Program-made: the position numbers and the translations under genes
Shown here: piece by piece, positions 1 to 12,998 of the stretch
Numbering within the stretch: position 1 is the first letter of the stretch
Layout of the letters: the number at the start of each line of letters is the position of its first letter
The notes under the pieces: generated by a model
The model's input: only the letters and a program-made list of their open reading frames with translations
What the model was told of the DNA's origin: nothing
Databases searched by the model: none
Assembly (NCBI GenBank): GCA_032622095.1
Contig: CP136066.1
Location: 196,716,816-196,780,815 of the forward strand
Length of the DNA stretch: 64,000 nucleotides
Reading direction: 5' to 3'
Source of the DNA: Siphonodentalium dalli
Lineage: Eukaryota; Mollusca; Scaphopoda; Gadilida; Siphonodentaliidae

Positions 1-290
1 ACGACCGGTGGTCGGAGAGTGAGGAGTTATAGGAAACTGGCCGTACAATAAAAAAAAACACACACGCGGTTGGTGTGTATTAAATGTAATTAGTCGGACA
101 AGTTTCCATTTAAACTGCATTGAGTCATCAATATTATCGTCTGTTTCAACAACAGACTTCGTAATTCCATTTTAGATGGGTTGGCAGAATCGCTAAAGTG
201 ATATATGGATGTGTGTAGCGACGTAGCTATAGAGGGCTTCCGTTGGCGGATTATCGATGTCCATGTAGGATTTCCAACAGCACCCCTACT
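1..290. other. Intergenic sequence, no feature seen
   Basis: I see no coding potential, inverted repeat or tandem repeat here. It is the left flank of the first fold-back element. Confidence 0.5.
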
Positions 291-702
291 TTAAGAGGGA
301 GGTTAAGTGACCCATTTTGAATGGGGATTTCCATGCAAATCTGCGGAGCAAAAGTTACAGAGTTGCACATACTTCTGAGTGTGACTTGATGTGGTATTGA
401 AAACAACATGTATTTATCTGGCGGGTCCGCTTGGAACTTGTTCCATTATAATGTTGGTGTATTTATTTTTGAATTTTATATTGATTTTTCAAATGTAGAT
501 CAAGTGATGTAATTCCAGAAAAAAATTCTCAAAAATATATTTATTTCAAAATTTTAAATTTATTAAGCGGACCCGCCAGATAAATACCTGTTGTTTCCAA
601 TACCAAATCAAGTCACACTCAGAAGTATGTGCAACTCTGTAATTTTTGCTCAGCAGATTTGCATGGAAATCCCCATTCAAAAGTGTTCACTTGATCTCCC
701 CA
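291..702. mobile_element. Fold-back MITE, family A, copy 1
   Basis: The left arm (about 291-450) and right arm (about 556-702) are inverted copies of each other over roughly 135 bp. Shared landmarks are GGCGGGTCCGCTT, the stretch around AAGTCACACTCAGAAG, and TTTGCATGGAAATCCCCATT. The loop is AT-rich. A short ORF across the right arm is only arm sequence and is not called. A second copy lies at 23823-24562. No transposase is present, so this is a non-autonomous element of unknown superfamily. Confidence 0.75.
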
Positions 703-719
703 TTTATCATATTTTTATT

Positions 720-1890
720 TTAGCAGGGAATTGTTTTGGAAGAGCGTTCTCAGCAAGTAAAACAAAAAATTGCGATAAGCCGCCCGTAACTGAAGTTATG
801 CCGATTCAAGGGATTGAATATTCCATTATGGATTATGCGGTCTGAATCGTTAACCTTACTTCATGTGACGCCATATGAGGGACCAATAGCGACACACAGT
901 GTCAAACTTGAAAAACTGTCGAAATTGGCTTTTATCTACTGATTGTTTATACAGGTACGGCTGGACCATCGGAGCTGAAAATTTGTACATATGGGTAATT
1001 TGACCCGGGGGTCTTATTAGTTAGGCCCCGTTGACATCAGATGTCTTAAAAGGCCACTATTAATTAATAAAATAATTAATTATATACCCAAAATGGTTGC
1101 AATCTGGTCGGTGATAATTGAAACACGTGGATAAATACATTGATCTGTAGAGTATGAGATATATTTCGTTGAATTCAGACGACTTAAAGGGGTAATATGA
1201 GCAATAAAGAGCGTTTATTATGAAGACAAAATGGTACAGATGGGTCACGTGACAAGTGGAATGTGTCATGTGATTGGCCCATACTGGTTGAGAATAAAGT
1301 GTTATAAAGAGCGTTTATAATAAGTCTATGGAAGATATTTGGGAAATAGGTGGTTAAATAATTGCATGATAGGAAGAGTGTTAGTCAGAGATTGCATGTG
1401 TGTCGCATCGTGTTTATAGAGGTCGTAAATGGAATCAGGATAGATGTGTTAAACTGTTATTTGAAAATCGGCCACATATTTTCGCACCTATCTTATGAAA
1501 TGGTAATATACGCTCAGTATTGATCATCTATCTATTAGTCCCACTTTAAGTCATCGGAGGTCAGAGGTAAGTAAGTAATCTTTATTATCAGCCATTATTC
1601 GTGGATGTAACACGAGATGTACATAGCCCCGGGTCAAATTTCCCATATGTACAATTTTCCAGCTCCGATGGTCCAGCCGTTTCTGTGTAAAAAATCAGTA
1701 GATCAAATTTCAAGCTTGACACTGCGTGTCGCTAGTAGCCCCCCATGTGACGTCACATGAATGAAGATTAACGATTCAGACTGCTTGAACCATAATGGAA
1801 TATTCAATCATGAATCGGCATAACTTTAGTTATGGGCGGCCTATCATAAACAAATTTCCGACAACGTGCTCAGTTGATTAGCGGGCATCG
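720..1890. mobile_element. Large fold-back element with ~280 bp inverted arms
   Basis: Positions 720-1025 and 1620-1890 are inverted copies. Shared landmarks include GACCATCGGAGCTG, the TTGACCCGGG region, AATGGAATATTCAAT and the GTCAAACTTGAAA-like stretch. The ~600 bp between the arms has its own character: it carries AATAAAGAGCGTTTAT-type motifs at about 1203 and 1303 and ends in loosely inverted CATCAGATGTCTTAAAA / CTTTAAGTCATCGG borders (1028-1565), so it may be a second element nested inside the first. No coding sequence is recognisable. Confidence 0.65.
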
Positions 1891-1904
1891 AGAAAAACTT
1901 AGAT

Positions 1905-2000
1905 ATGGCAAGGAATGTGAGCAGAATAAAACAGGGTCACCATTTTCGTTTCACGTAGAGGCCCTTGAAACAAGTGGAAACAGACATCCCGTGACTATAT
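1905..2000 (+). repeat. S1-flanking module, left copy
   Basis: About 95 bp reading through GGAATGTGAGCAGAATAAAA and CATTTTCGTTTCACGTAGAG to GGAAACAGACATCCCG. The same block occurs inverted at 20262-20360, on the outer side of the second S1 array. Its position next to both arrays suggests it belongs to the unit that carries the satellite. Confidence 0.7.
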
Positions 2001-2648
2001 GGTTGTTAAATGTTTTTTCTTAGGTTCTTCTTAGACGATATTAAGACTCGAGAGCAATTTTATTTCAAGTTGATTCAGTGGAAACATCACGAAACAAGCT
2101 GGGACAGTGGTTACACTATATATTTTTATTTAATTTTTTTTTTTTTTTCTTCTGATACGATGGAAACAGATGAAACAGAGGAAACAAACCATTCCCGAAC
2201 AATATTAAGACTCGGGAGCAATTTTATTTCAAGTTGATTCAGTGGAAACATCACGAAACAAGCTGGGACAGTGGTTACACTATATATTTTTATTTAATTT
2301 ATGTTTTTGTTGTTTTTCTGATACGATGGAAACAGATGAAACAGAGGAAACAAACCATTCCCGAACACTATTAAGACTCGGGAGCAATTTTATTTCAAGT
2401 TAATTCAGTGGAAACATCATGAAACAAGCTGGGACAGTGGTAACACTATATATTTTTATTTAATTTATTTTTTTGTTTTTTTTCTGATACGATGGAAACA
2501 GATGAAACAGAGGAAACAAACCATTCCCGAACAATATTAAGACTCGGGAGCAATTTTATTTCAAGTTGATTCAGTGGAAACATCACGAAACAAGCTGGGA
2601 CAGTGGTTACACTATATATTTTTATTTAATTTATGTTTTTGTTTTTTT

Positions 2649-5231
2649 TTCTGATACGATGGAAACAGATGAAACAGAGGAAACAAACCATTCCCGAACA
2701 ATAATAAGACTCGGGAGCAATTTTATTTCAAGTTGATTCAGTGGAAACATCACGAAACAAGCTGGGACAGTGGTTACACTATATATTTTTATTTAATTTA
2801 TGTTTTTGTTTTTTTTCTGATACGATGGAAACAGATGAAACAGAGGAAACAAACCATTCCCGAACAATAGTAAGACTCGGGAGCAATTTTATTTCAAGTT
2901 GATTCAGTGGAAACATCACGAAACAAGCTGGGACAGTGGTTACACTATATATTTTTATTTAATTTTTTTGTTTGTTTTTTTTTCTGATACGATGGAAACA
3001 GATGAAACAGAGGAAACAAACCATTCCCGAACAATATTAAGACTCGGGAGCAATTTTATTTCAAGTTGATTCAGTGGAAACATCACGAAACAAGCTGGGA
3101 CAGCGGTTACACTATATATTTTTATTTAATTTATGTTTTTTCTTTTTCTTCTGATACGATGGAAACAGATGAAACAGAGGAAACAAACCATTCCCGAACA
3201 ATGTTAAGACTCGGGAGTAATTATATTTCAAGTTGATTCAGTGGAAACATCACGAAACAAGCTGGGACAGTGGTTACACTATATATTTTTATTTAATTTT
3301 TTTTTCTTTTTCTGATACGATGGAAACAGATGAAACAGAGGAAACAAACCATTCCCGAACAATATTAAGACTCGGGAGCAATTTTATTTCAAGTTGATTC
3401 AGTGGAAACATCACGAAACAAGCTGGGACAGTGGTTACACTATATATTTTTATTTAATTTATTTTTTTGTTTTTTTTCTGATACGATGGAAACAGATGAA
3501 ACAGAGGAAACAAACCATTCCCGAACAATATTAAGACTCGGGAGCAATTTTATTTCAAGTTGATTCAGTGGAAACATCACGAAACAAGCTGGGACAGCGG
3601 TTACACTATATATTTTTATTTAATTTATGTTTTTTTCTTTTTCTTCTGATACGATGGAAACAGATGAAACAGAGGAAACAAACCATTCCCGAACAATATT
3701 AAGACTCGGGAGCAATTTTATTTCAAGTTGATTCAGTGGAAACATCACGAAACAAGCTGGGACAGTGGTTACACTATATATTTTTATTTAATTTATTTTT
3801 TTGTTTTTTTTCTGATACGATGGAAACAGAGGAAACAGAGGAAACAAACCATTCCCGAACAATATTAAGACTCGGGAGCAATTTTATTTCAAGTTGATTC
3901 AGTGGAAACATCACGAAACAAGCTGGGACAGCGGTTACACTATATATTTTTATTTAATTTATGTTTTTTTCTTTTTCTTCTGATACGATGGAAACAGATG
4001 AAACAGAGGAAACAAACCATTCCCGAACAATGTTATGACTCGGGAGTAATTATATTTCAAGTTGATTCAGTGGAAACATCACGAAACAAGCTGGGACAGT
4101 GGTTACACTATATATTTTTATTTAATTTTTTTTCTTCTTTTTCTGATACGATGGAAACAGATGAAACAGAGGAAACAAACCATTCCCGAACAATATTAAG
4201 ACTCGGGATCAATTTTATTTCAAGTTGATTCAGTGGAAACATCACGAAACAAGCTGGGACAGTGGTTACACTATATATTTTTATTTAATTTATTTTTTTG
4301 TTTTTTTTCTGATACGATGGAAACAGATGAAACAGAGGAAACAAACCATTCCCGAACAATAATAAGACTCGGGAGCAATTTTATTTCAAGTTGATTCAGT
4401 GGAAACATCACGAAACAAGCTGGGACAGTGGTTACACTATATATTTTTATTTAATTTATGTTTTTGTTTTTTTTCTGATACGATGGAAACAGATGAAACA
4501 GAGGAAACAAACCATTCCCGAACAATATTAAGACTCGGGAGCAATTTTATTTCAAGTTGATTCAGTGGAAACATCACGAAACTAGCTGGGACAGTGGTTA
4601 CACTATATATTTTTATTTAATTTATGTTTTTGTTTTTTTTCTGATACGATGGAAACAGATGAAACAGAGGAAACAAACCATTCCCGAACAATAATAAAAC
4701 TCGGGAGCAATTTTATTTCAAGTTGATTCAGTGGAAACATCACGAAACAAGCTGGGACAGTGGTTACACTATATATTTTTTATTTAATTTATGGTTTTTT
4801 TTTTTTCTGATACGATGGAAACAGATGAAACAGAGGAAACAAACCATTCCTGAACAATATTAAGACTCGGGAACAATTTTATTTCAAGTTGATTCAGTGG
4901 AAACATCACGAAACAAGCTGGGACAGTGGTTACACTATATATTTTTATTTAATTTATTTTTTTTGTTTTTTTTCTGATACGATGGAAACAGATGAAACAG
5001 AGAAAACAAACCATTCCCGAACAAATAATAAGACTCGGGAACAATTTTATTTCAAGTTGATTCAGTGGAAACATCACGAAACAAGCTGGGACAGTGGTTA
5101 CACTATATATTTTTATTTAATTAATTTTTTTGTTTTTTTTTCTGATACGATGGAAACAGATGAAACAGAGGAAACAAACCATTTCCGAACAATATTAAGA
5201 CTCGGGAACAATTTTATTTCAAGTTGATTCA
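2649..5231 (+). repeat. Duplicated 2.58 kb S1 block, copy 1
   Basis: This stretch of about 16 monomers recurs at 5308-7891. Landmark variants fall at a constant offset of 2659 bp, becoming 2660 bp after a T-tract near 4795 that is one base longer in the second copy. Identity breaks at both ends: a C/T difference at 2648/5307, and AGTGG versus ATTTGG after 5231/7891. Checked by eye at many points, not base by base throughout. Confidence 0.8.
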
Positions 5232-5307
5232 GTGGAAACATCACGAAACAAGCTGGGACAGTGGTTACACTATATATTTTTATTTAATTTATGTTTTTGT
5301 TTTTTTC

Positions 5308-7891
5308 TTCTGATACGATGGAAACAGATGAAACAGAGGAAACAAACCATTCCCGAACAATAATAAGACTCGGGAGCAATTTTATTTCAAGTTGATTCAG
5401 TGGAAACATCACGAAACAAGCTGGGACAGTGGTTACACTATATATTTTTATTTAATTTATGTTTTTGTTTTTTTTCTGATACGATGGAAACAGATGAAAC
5501 AGAGGAAACAAACCATTCCCGAACAATAGTAAGACTCGGGAGCAATTTTATTTCAAGTTGATTCAGTGGAAACATCACGAAACAAGCTGGGACAGTGGTT
5601 ACACTATATATTTTTATTTAATTTTTTTGTTTGTTTTTTTTTCTGATACGATGGAAACAGATGAAACAGAGGAAACAAACCATTCCCGAACAATATTAAG
5701 ACTCGGGAGCAATTTTATTTCAAGTTGATTCAGTGGAAACATCACGAAACAAGCTGGGACAGCGGTTACACTATATATTTTTATTTAATTTATGTTTTTT
5801 CTTTTTCTTCTGATACGATGGAAACAGATGAAACAGAGGAAACAAACCATTCCCGAACAATGTTAAGACTCGGGAGTAATTATATTTCAAGTTGATTCAG
5901 TGGAAACATCACGAAACAAGCTGGGACAGTGGTTACACTATATATTTTTATTTAATTTTTTTTTCTTTTTCTGATACGATGGAAACAGATGAAACAGAGG
6001 AAACAAACCATTCCCGAACAATATTAAGACTCGGGAGCAATTTTATTTCAAGTTGATTCAGTGGAAACATCACGAAACAAGCTGGGACAGTGGTTACACT
6101 ATATATTTTTATTTAATTTATTTTTTTGTTTTTTTTCTGATACGATGGAAACAGATGAAACAGAGGAAACAAACCATTCCCGAACAATATTAAGACTCGG
6201 GAGCAATTTTATTTCAAGTTGATTCAGTGGAAACATCACGAAACAAGCTGGGACAGCGGTTACACTATATATTTTTATTTAATTTATGTTTTTTTCTTTT
6301 TCTTCTGATACGATGGAAACAGATGAAACAGAGGAAACAAACCATTCCCGAACAATATTAAGACTCGGGAGCAATTTTATTTCAAGTTGATTCAGTGGAA
6401 ACATCACGAAACAAGCTGGGACAGTGGTTACACTATATATTTTTATTTAATTTATTTTTTTGTTTTTTTTCTGATACGATGGAAACAGAGGAAACAGAGG
6501 AAACAAACCATTCCCGAACAATATTAAGACTCGGGAGCAATTTTATTTCAAGTTGATTCAGTGGAAACATCACGAAACAAGCTGGGACAGCGGTTACACT
6601 ATATATTTTTATTTAATTTATGTTTTTTTCTTTTTCTTCTGATACGATGGAAACAGATGAAACAGAGGAAACAAACCATTCCCGAACAATGTTATGACTC
6701 GGGAGTAATTATATTTCAAGTTGATTCAGTGGAAACATCACGAAACAAGCTGGGACAGTGGTTACACTATATATTTTTATTTAATTTTTTTTCTTCTTTT
6801 TCTGATACGATGGAAACAGATGAAACAGAGGAAACAAACCATTCCCGAACAATATTAAGACTCGGGATCAATTTTATTTCAAGTTGATTCAGTGGAAACA
6901 TCACGAAACAAGCTGGGACAGTGGTTACACTATATATTTTTATTTAATTTATTTTTTTGTTTTTTTTCTGATACGATGGAAACAGATGAAACAGAGGAAA
7001 CAAACCATTCCCGAACAATAATAAGACTCGGGAGCAATTTTATTTCAAGTTGATTCAGTGGAAACATCACGAAACAAGCTGGGACAGTGGTTACACTATA
7101 TATTTTTATTTAATTTATGTTTTTGTTTTTTTTCTGATACGATGGAAACAGATGAAACAGAGGAAACAAACCATTCCCGAACAATATTAAGACTCGGGAG
7201 CAATTTTATTTCAAGTTGATTCAGTGGAAACATCACGAAACTAGCTGGGACAGTGGTTACACTATATATTTTTATTTAATTTATGTTTTTGTTTTTTTTC
7301 TGATACGATGGAAACAGATGAAACAGAGGAAACAAACCATTCCCGAACAATAATAAAACTCGGGAGCAATTTTATTTCAAGTTGATTCAGTGGAAACATC
7401 ACGAAACAAGCTGGGACAGTGGTTACACTATATATTTTTTATTTAATTTATGGTTTTTTTTTTTTTCTGATACGATGGAAACAGATGAAACAGAGGAAAC
7501 AAACCATTCCTGAACAATATTAAGACTCGGGAACAATTTTATTTCAAGTTGATTCAGTGGAAACATCACGAAACAAGCTGGGACAGTGGTTACACTATAT
7601 ATTTTTATTTAATTTATTTTTTTTGTTTTTTTTCTGATACGATGGAAACAGATGAAACAGAGAAAACAAACCATTCCCGAACAAATAATAAGACTCGGGA
7701 ACAATTTTATTTCAAGTTGATTCAGTGGAAACATCACGAAACAAGCTGGGACAGTGGTTACACTATATATTTTTATTTAATTAATTTTTTTGTTTTTTTT
7801 TCTGATACGATGGAAACAGATGAAACAGAGGAAACAAACCATTTCCGAACAATATTAAGACTCGGGAACAATTTTATTTCAAGTTGATTCA
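5308..7891 (+). repeat. Duplicated 2.58 kb S1 block, copy 2
   Basis: Second copy of 2649-5231. The only difference I found is a one-base change in a T run near 7455. It is either a very recent unequal exchange within the satellite or an assembly duplication. Confidence 0.8.
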
Positions 7892-8540
7892 TTTGGAAAC
7901 ATCATGAAACAAGCTGGGACAGTGGTAACACTATATATTTTTATTTAATTTATGTTTTTTTTTTTTTTCTGATACGATGGAAACAGATGAAACAGAGGAA
8001 ACAAACCATTCCCGAACAATATTAAGACTCGTGAGCAATTTTATTTCAAATTGATTCAGTGGAAACATCACGAAACAAGCTGGGACAGTGGTTACACTAT
8101 ATATTTTTATTTAATTTATGTTTTTGTTTTTTTTCTGATACGATGGAAACAGATGAAACAGAGGAAACAAACCATTCCCGAACAATATTAAGACTCGGGA
8201 ACAATTGTATTTCAAGTTGATTCAGTGGAAACATCATGAAACAAGCTGGGACAGTGGTAACACTATATATTTTTATTTAATTTATGTTTTTGTTTTTTTT
8301 CTGATACGATGGAAACAGATGAAACAGAGGAAACAAACCATTCCCGAACAATATTAAGACTCGGGAGCAATTTTATTTCAAGTTGATTCAGTGGAAACAT
8401 CACGAAACAAGCTGGGACAGTGGTTACACTATATATTTTTATTTTATTTATTTTTTTGTTTTTTTTCTGATACGATGGAAACAGATGAAACAGAGGAAAC
8501 AAACCATTCCCGAACAATATTAAGACTCGGGAACAATAAA

Positions 8541-9465
8541 CCAGAATAATATGCAACAAAATTTTATAAGTGCAAAACAGTGGACAGTTAGTAGCATGAT
8601 CCAAACAAGGCTGTTATTAAGTCTTTTCCTTGGAATAAGAAAGTTACTGGAATAAATACCATATATGGTAAATTTAGCAGATGGGGATAACATGTGAGAT
8701 ACGAAAAAATACCAGCTATGTCTGAGTGGGTAACCGGTCACTGACACAGCATGCACGGTTAATCATAATTAATAGTCACTGTTTTAGTGCCAAAATGTGT
8801 GTGGTAGTCCTTTTTAGAGACCTTTCTAGTTTTGTTACTTTGTTATGGAAATTTATCAAGATAGTATGTCTATACACCATGTAGTTGATATTGCTCTATA
8901 TCATATAGGAGATTTTGTTTTACACCAAATAGGTGATATTGTTTACACCAACTAGGTGATTGTATTATATCAGTTAGGTTAAATTATTATATGCTATGTG
9001 CCACCCAGACTCATTAGATATTACAAAAAAATGTTTATCGCACGTATAGCAATGCACTAGAGCACCCAGAAGCACAAATGGGAAATCAAAGAAAGTTAAT
9101 GTTACAATTGATTCCAATTGAATCATGAGATTGTGAATTATTACCATTTTCTATCTCTTTTGTCACATATGAGATAATTGTGTTATCCACTCACAAGTCT
9201 AGGTATGTTACATGTTTTTTTCTTTATACATCAGTGTATACATCAGTGTTTAATGTTCACGTTTGACCAGATTTTGCATTAAATTTATTTCTTTAAAGTT
9301 ATCCTTATTTGGTGTAAACAATATTTATTGTTAAAAATCAAACATATAACATAGGCATACTGCATGGGCAATTCAGCTGCATTAAGAATACTTTCCCTTG
9401 TCCTAAAGAGGCACAACAAACATCCATGGCCCTGGCATGTTTAGTGTTGCTGCAGTTCCTTATTA
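8541..9465. other. Non-coding; short tandem motif like a LINE 3' tail
   Basis: No gene. Between 8876 and 8990 a ~24 bp motif (ACACCAAATAGGTGATATTG and variants) occurs four to five times. Similar ATATTGTTTACACC strings end LINE 3' regions at about 13270 and 13335, so this may be a decayed LINE 3' tail. The rest shows nothing further. Confidence 0.4.
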
Positions 9466-9867
9466 TTAGCTCAACTTTACTTTGTAAAGTTTGAGCTATT
9501 GCCATGGCTTTGTCGTCCGTGTGTGCGTGTGTACGTAAGGCATCAACAATACAGGCTACAGGTCGTACCTTTGGTCGGATCATTATGAAATTTGTCATAG
9601 CTGTCGACATCAACATTTAGACCAGAATTATTTTATTTTACTCTTTGTATGACTAAATCCTTTAGCACGGGCTACATGTCGTACCTTAATTTAGTCTGAT
9701 CATCGTAAAATTTGTCATGAATGTTAATAATGACATGTAATTGGGAACGAGTCATTTTGGGGTCATTCGGCCAAAAAACATGGCCGCCAGCAGCCATCTT
9801 GGAGTTTACTCTTTGTATGACTACATCCTTTAGCACGGGCTACACGTCGTATTAGACATTCAACTTT

Positions 9868-10070
9868 CCACAGTCCTAATCGCTCCATTGACTGTAATAC
9901 ATTAAATTATTCCCTTTCCAAGTTGAGCTACAGTGTCATTGACTTTCATTAATTTCTTAGTGTTACAAAGCAGTACAAACTAGTAAAAATCCAATGAAAG
10001 TGTCAATGACACTGTAGCTCAACTTAGGTAAGGGAATAATTTAATGGTTGACAGTAAATGGAGGAATAGG
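9868..10070. repeat. Internal hairpin, ~80 bp arms
   Basis: Arms at about 9868-9950 and 9985-10070 share AAATTATTCCCTT, AGTTGAGCTACAGTGTCATT and CATTGACTGT in inverted orientation. It contains the same AGTTGAGCT motif found at the ends of the surrounding element, so it may be a smaller relative nested inside. Confidence 0.6.
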
Positions 10071-10451
10071 AAAGGTGCTAATTGAAATGTCTAACCTACA
10101 TGTAGCTGTGCCAAAGAATTTCGTCATGCAAAGAGTAAAATCCAAGATGGCTGCTGGTGGCCATGATTTTTGGCTGAATGACCTCAAAATGACTCGTTCC
10201 CATCTACATGTCATTGTTAACATCCATGACAAATTTCATGAAGCTCCGACCCAAGCTACGACCTGCAGCCCGCGTCAAAGGATTTAGTCATGTAACGAGT
10301 AAAATCCAAGATGGCTGCTGGCGGCCATGTTTTTTGGCCGAACAACCCCAAAATGACTCGTTCCCATCTACATTTCAATATTAACATCCATGACAAATTT
10401 CATGATTATCAGTCGAATAGTATGACCTGTAGCCCGCACCAATGGATTTAA

Positions 10452-11330
10452 TTTAGTGTAAACATATTTTTATTTCCAAATCCAAACATAATACACATAA
10501 TACACAAATGACATAAATATATAACATATAAGAGATAATGTATGGAAATGAGGATCAGACAACAAGCCCGAGGGCTTATATGAAGTATTCTCCTCTTTGG
10601 CGACATGCCTCTTCCCCAATAAGTGAGGGAGGGGTATCGATCAGACGGGAAAGGATATAAATAATGTTTTTTAAAGGAGAAGTAACTAAGTTTGAGTTGG
10701 GGATGGAAACAGCGGGAATATAGTGTTAGGGATAGCAGGAGGCAGAGAGAGTTGAGAGAGAGAGAAAGAGAGAGAGAATGAGAGAGAGTGAGAAAGTGGA
10801 GGGGGCAGAGTTTTCAATAATATAGTTGCTGCGTGATGAAAATTATGCTCGTAGTAATATGCATGCGTCAGGCTCCATGGGAGGGGGTCAATCACAATGG
10901 CCAATTCCTATTTCAATGGGGTTCACTGTGAATATCGCTGCATTCTTCATGTAGAATCATTTCACGTATATACAGGATAGTGACAAGTAAGTAACTTACA
11001 AAATAATCGTTATCGGAAGACATTTAGTACTACATATATAATGGGGAACATCGTGCTGCCGCATAACGCGGCCGGAATCCAAAGCAATTTGTTACCCATA
11101 CAGATCATGGAAATCTTTTTGTTTTCATAATATATGTCTGTACTGCATTACATATTTGTTTGTTTTCGCGAAGACTAAGCTCCCTTGACCCCTGCATTAG
11201 TGTATTCTCAGATAAGGCAACATTTGGTAGGGAGTCATATAGTTCTCTTCTGGGCTCTTGATCAAATGTACATTCAAAGAGATAGTGGTAAGTTGTCTCA
11301 AATTCACCACATAAACAGAAGGGGCAATGT
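10452..11330 (-). pseudogene. 5'-truncated LINE, C-terminal zinc-finger-like end plus 3' UTR
   Basis: The minus-strand frame at 11330-11105 gives about 75 residues with CPFC, HYLFEC and LSLRENKQIC. This C-x2-C...H-x4-C pattern followed by EN-x-x-I-x-x-AV-x-x-YI is also seen at the end of the LINE at 56480-58300, so I read it as the C-terminus of the same class of non-LTR retrotransposon. Downstream (lower coordinates) lies a UTR with a (GA)n tract and a block around GAGGAGAATACTTCATATAA that matches the 44400-44680 region inverted. The copy is truncated at 11330, exactly where the ~163 bp repeat resumes, as expected for a 5'-truncated insertion into that array. Inactive: no reverse transcriptase domain is present. 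Confidence 0.7.
10746..10800. repeat. (GA)n microsatellite, imperfect
   Basis: Runs of GAGAGA with AAAG and AATG interruptions inside the LINE 3' UTR. The equivalent position in the copy at 44294-44400 is also a long (CT)n tract, so the microsatellite probably belongs to the element. Confidence 0.85.
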
Positions 11331-12014
11331 TTTTTGGCCAAATGACCCCAAAATGACTCGTTCCCGTCTACATGTCATTGTTAACATCCATGACAAATTT
11401 TATGAAGATCCGACCAAAGCTACGACCTGTAGCGCGCGCCAAAGGATTTAGTCATGCAAAGAGTAAAATCCAAGATGGCTGCTGGCGGCCATCTTTTTTG
11501 GTCGAACGACCCCAAAATGACTCGTTCCCATCTACATGTCATTCTTAACATCCATGGCAAATTTCATGAAGTTCCGACCATAGCTACGACCTGTAGCCCA
11601 CGCCAAAGGATTTAGTCATGCAAAGAGTAAAATCCAAGATGGCTGGCTGGCGGCCATGTTTTTTGGCCGAACGACCCCAAAATCACTCGTTCCGATCTAC
11701 ATGTAAATATTAACATCCATAACAAATTTCATGATGATCAGACGAACAGTACGACCGGTAGACCGCGCCAATGGATTCAATTTTGAAATCAAAGATAGCC
11801 TCCAGCGGCCATGTTTTTTGGCCGAATGACCCCAAAATGACTCGTTCCCATCTACATGTCAATGTCAACATTCATGACAAATTTCATAAAGATCAGACCA
11901 AAGGTACGACCTGTAGCCCGCGCCAAAGGAAATTGTTGACGGACACACTGACACACAAACACACGGACGACAACCCATGGCAATAGCTCAAACTTACAAA
12001 GTAAGTTGAGCTAA

Positions 12015-12640
12015 TAAAAGGTGTCATGGAAAAAATTGCTTTGGGCTTATTTTGACACCCACCACCCCTAGCATATGTGTCGGAACAATAATTTTCTCCC
12101 CACCCCCTGGTTCCAGAAGAGGGAAGAGGGAAAGAGTGCAGGAAGGAAGACAGTTTGTCAAGTTAGCTGGTATTGTATACCATACATTAGCCAAAATGAA
12201 AGAGGGGAGTGAAGCGAAGTACCATATATATTTTTATTACATGATTATTCCTAGAAGTACAGTGTTATTGCTGTTCAATATTAATGAATCTGTATGGAAC
12301 GTACTTTCCATACGCATCTCGTTGACGTAAAGTGACGTACATAACGTTGGCCTCAACCATGAAACTGATACTTTTTTTTTAGCCATGGCACTTCGCCCTC
12401 CATAATTGAATAATTAGTTATGGTACATACACACTTCGTCACTTATTAAATATTTATTAAATACATTAACTAAACAGCTCATTAATGGAATGTAAATAAT
12501 TATGATAACCCGCCGTTTTCAAATTCCCTCCAATTGGGTCGTAGCGTGATCAAATTTGTTTTGAATTCAGATTCTTCATTGGCTTGTGACAATAAATGGG
12601 GATCAATTTTAACATGATACAACCCTCTCTTATTTCTCTA
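12015..12640. other. Non-coding, no clear feature
   Basis: The open frames here are short and show no recognisable domain or splice-site support. I see no inverted or tandem repeat. Confidence 0.4.
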
Positions 12641-12649
12641 TGACATATC

Positions 12650-12940
12650 TTATCCTGCTGTTAATTGTAAGTTCACCTATCCCTTTCCAACCGCTACCTG
12701 CACTCCCTTTCTCTTTCCTATCCCTTCATCTAAACTTTATTATTCGGACCATACGGAATTAAACCGTCTGCTATACCCCAATGGTATCTATTGGAATAAC
12801 ATTTATTTTCTGAGGATAGGACTTAACAAAAGCCCCCAAGCTCGTTGCCCAATCCATTTTTGAACACTGAACGGATGTTTTTTGTGTTTTCTTGTATCGA
12901 ATGTATGTTGTGTCAAACCTCTCTCTCTTTCACACTTTCC

Positions 12941-12998
<58 letters not shown>

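Larger units (their letters stand above)
2035..8540 (+). repeat. Satellite S1, array 1: about 39 tandem ~165 bp monomers
   Basis: Each monomer reads ATTAAGACTCGGGAGCAATT, then GATTCAGTGGAAACATCACG, then AAACAAGCTGGGACAGTGG, an AT-rich T-tract of variable length, and GATACGATGGAAACAGATG followed by further GAAAC motifs. Length varies between about 160 and 168 bp, mostly in the T-tract. Monomer variants (GACAGCGG for GACAGTGG, AATAGTAAG, AATGTTAAG) recur in a fixed order, so there is longer-range periodicity. Open frames of 75-115 codons in the array are only readings of the monomer and are not genes. Array 2 lies at 16690-20125 in the opposite orientation. Confidence 0.95.
9466..12014. mobile_element. 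TIR element carrying ~163 bp tandem repeats
   Basis: The ends are inverted copies for about 65 bp, starting TTAGCTCAACTT and running through TTGAGCTATTGCCATGG to GTCGTCCGTGTGT. Each end is itself a small palindrome (AGCTCAAACTT...AAGTTGAGCT). TA flanks both ends, a possible TA target duplication. Inside are repeats of about 162-163 bp reading AAAATCCAAGATGGCTGCTG, GGCCATGTTTTTTGGCCGAA, CCCCAAAATGACTCGTTCCC and ACGACCTGTAGCCCGCGCC: one inverted copy at about 9640-9830, and direct copies at about 10135, 10300, 11330, 11465, 11630 and 11790. No transposase is seen. A LINE fragment (10452-11330) splits the array. Confidence 0.7.

Noticed and set aside
2035-8540. Regularly spaced repeats that could look like a CRISPR array
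   Set aside because: The whole monomer is repeated with no unique spacers, the unit is far too long, and the context is an animal genome.
2010-8604. ORFs of 75-115 codons in the S1 array on both strands
   Set aside because: They are in-frame readings of a ~165 bp satellite; two pairs are identical only because the underlying block is duplicated.
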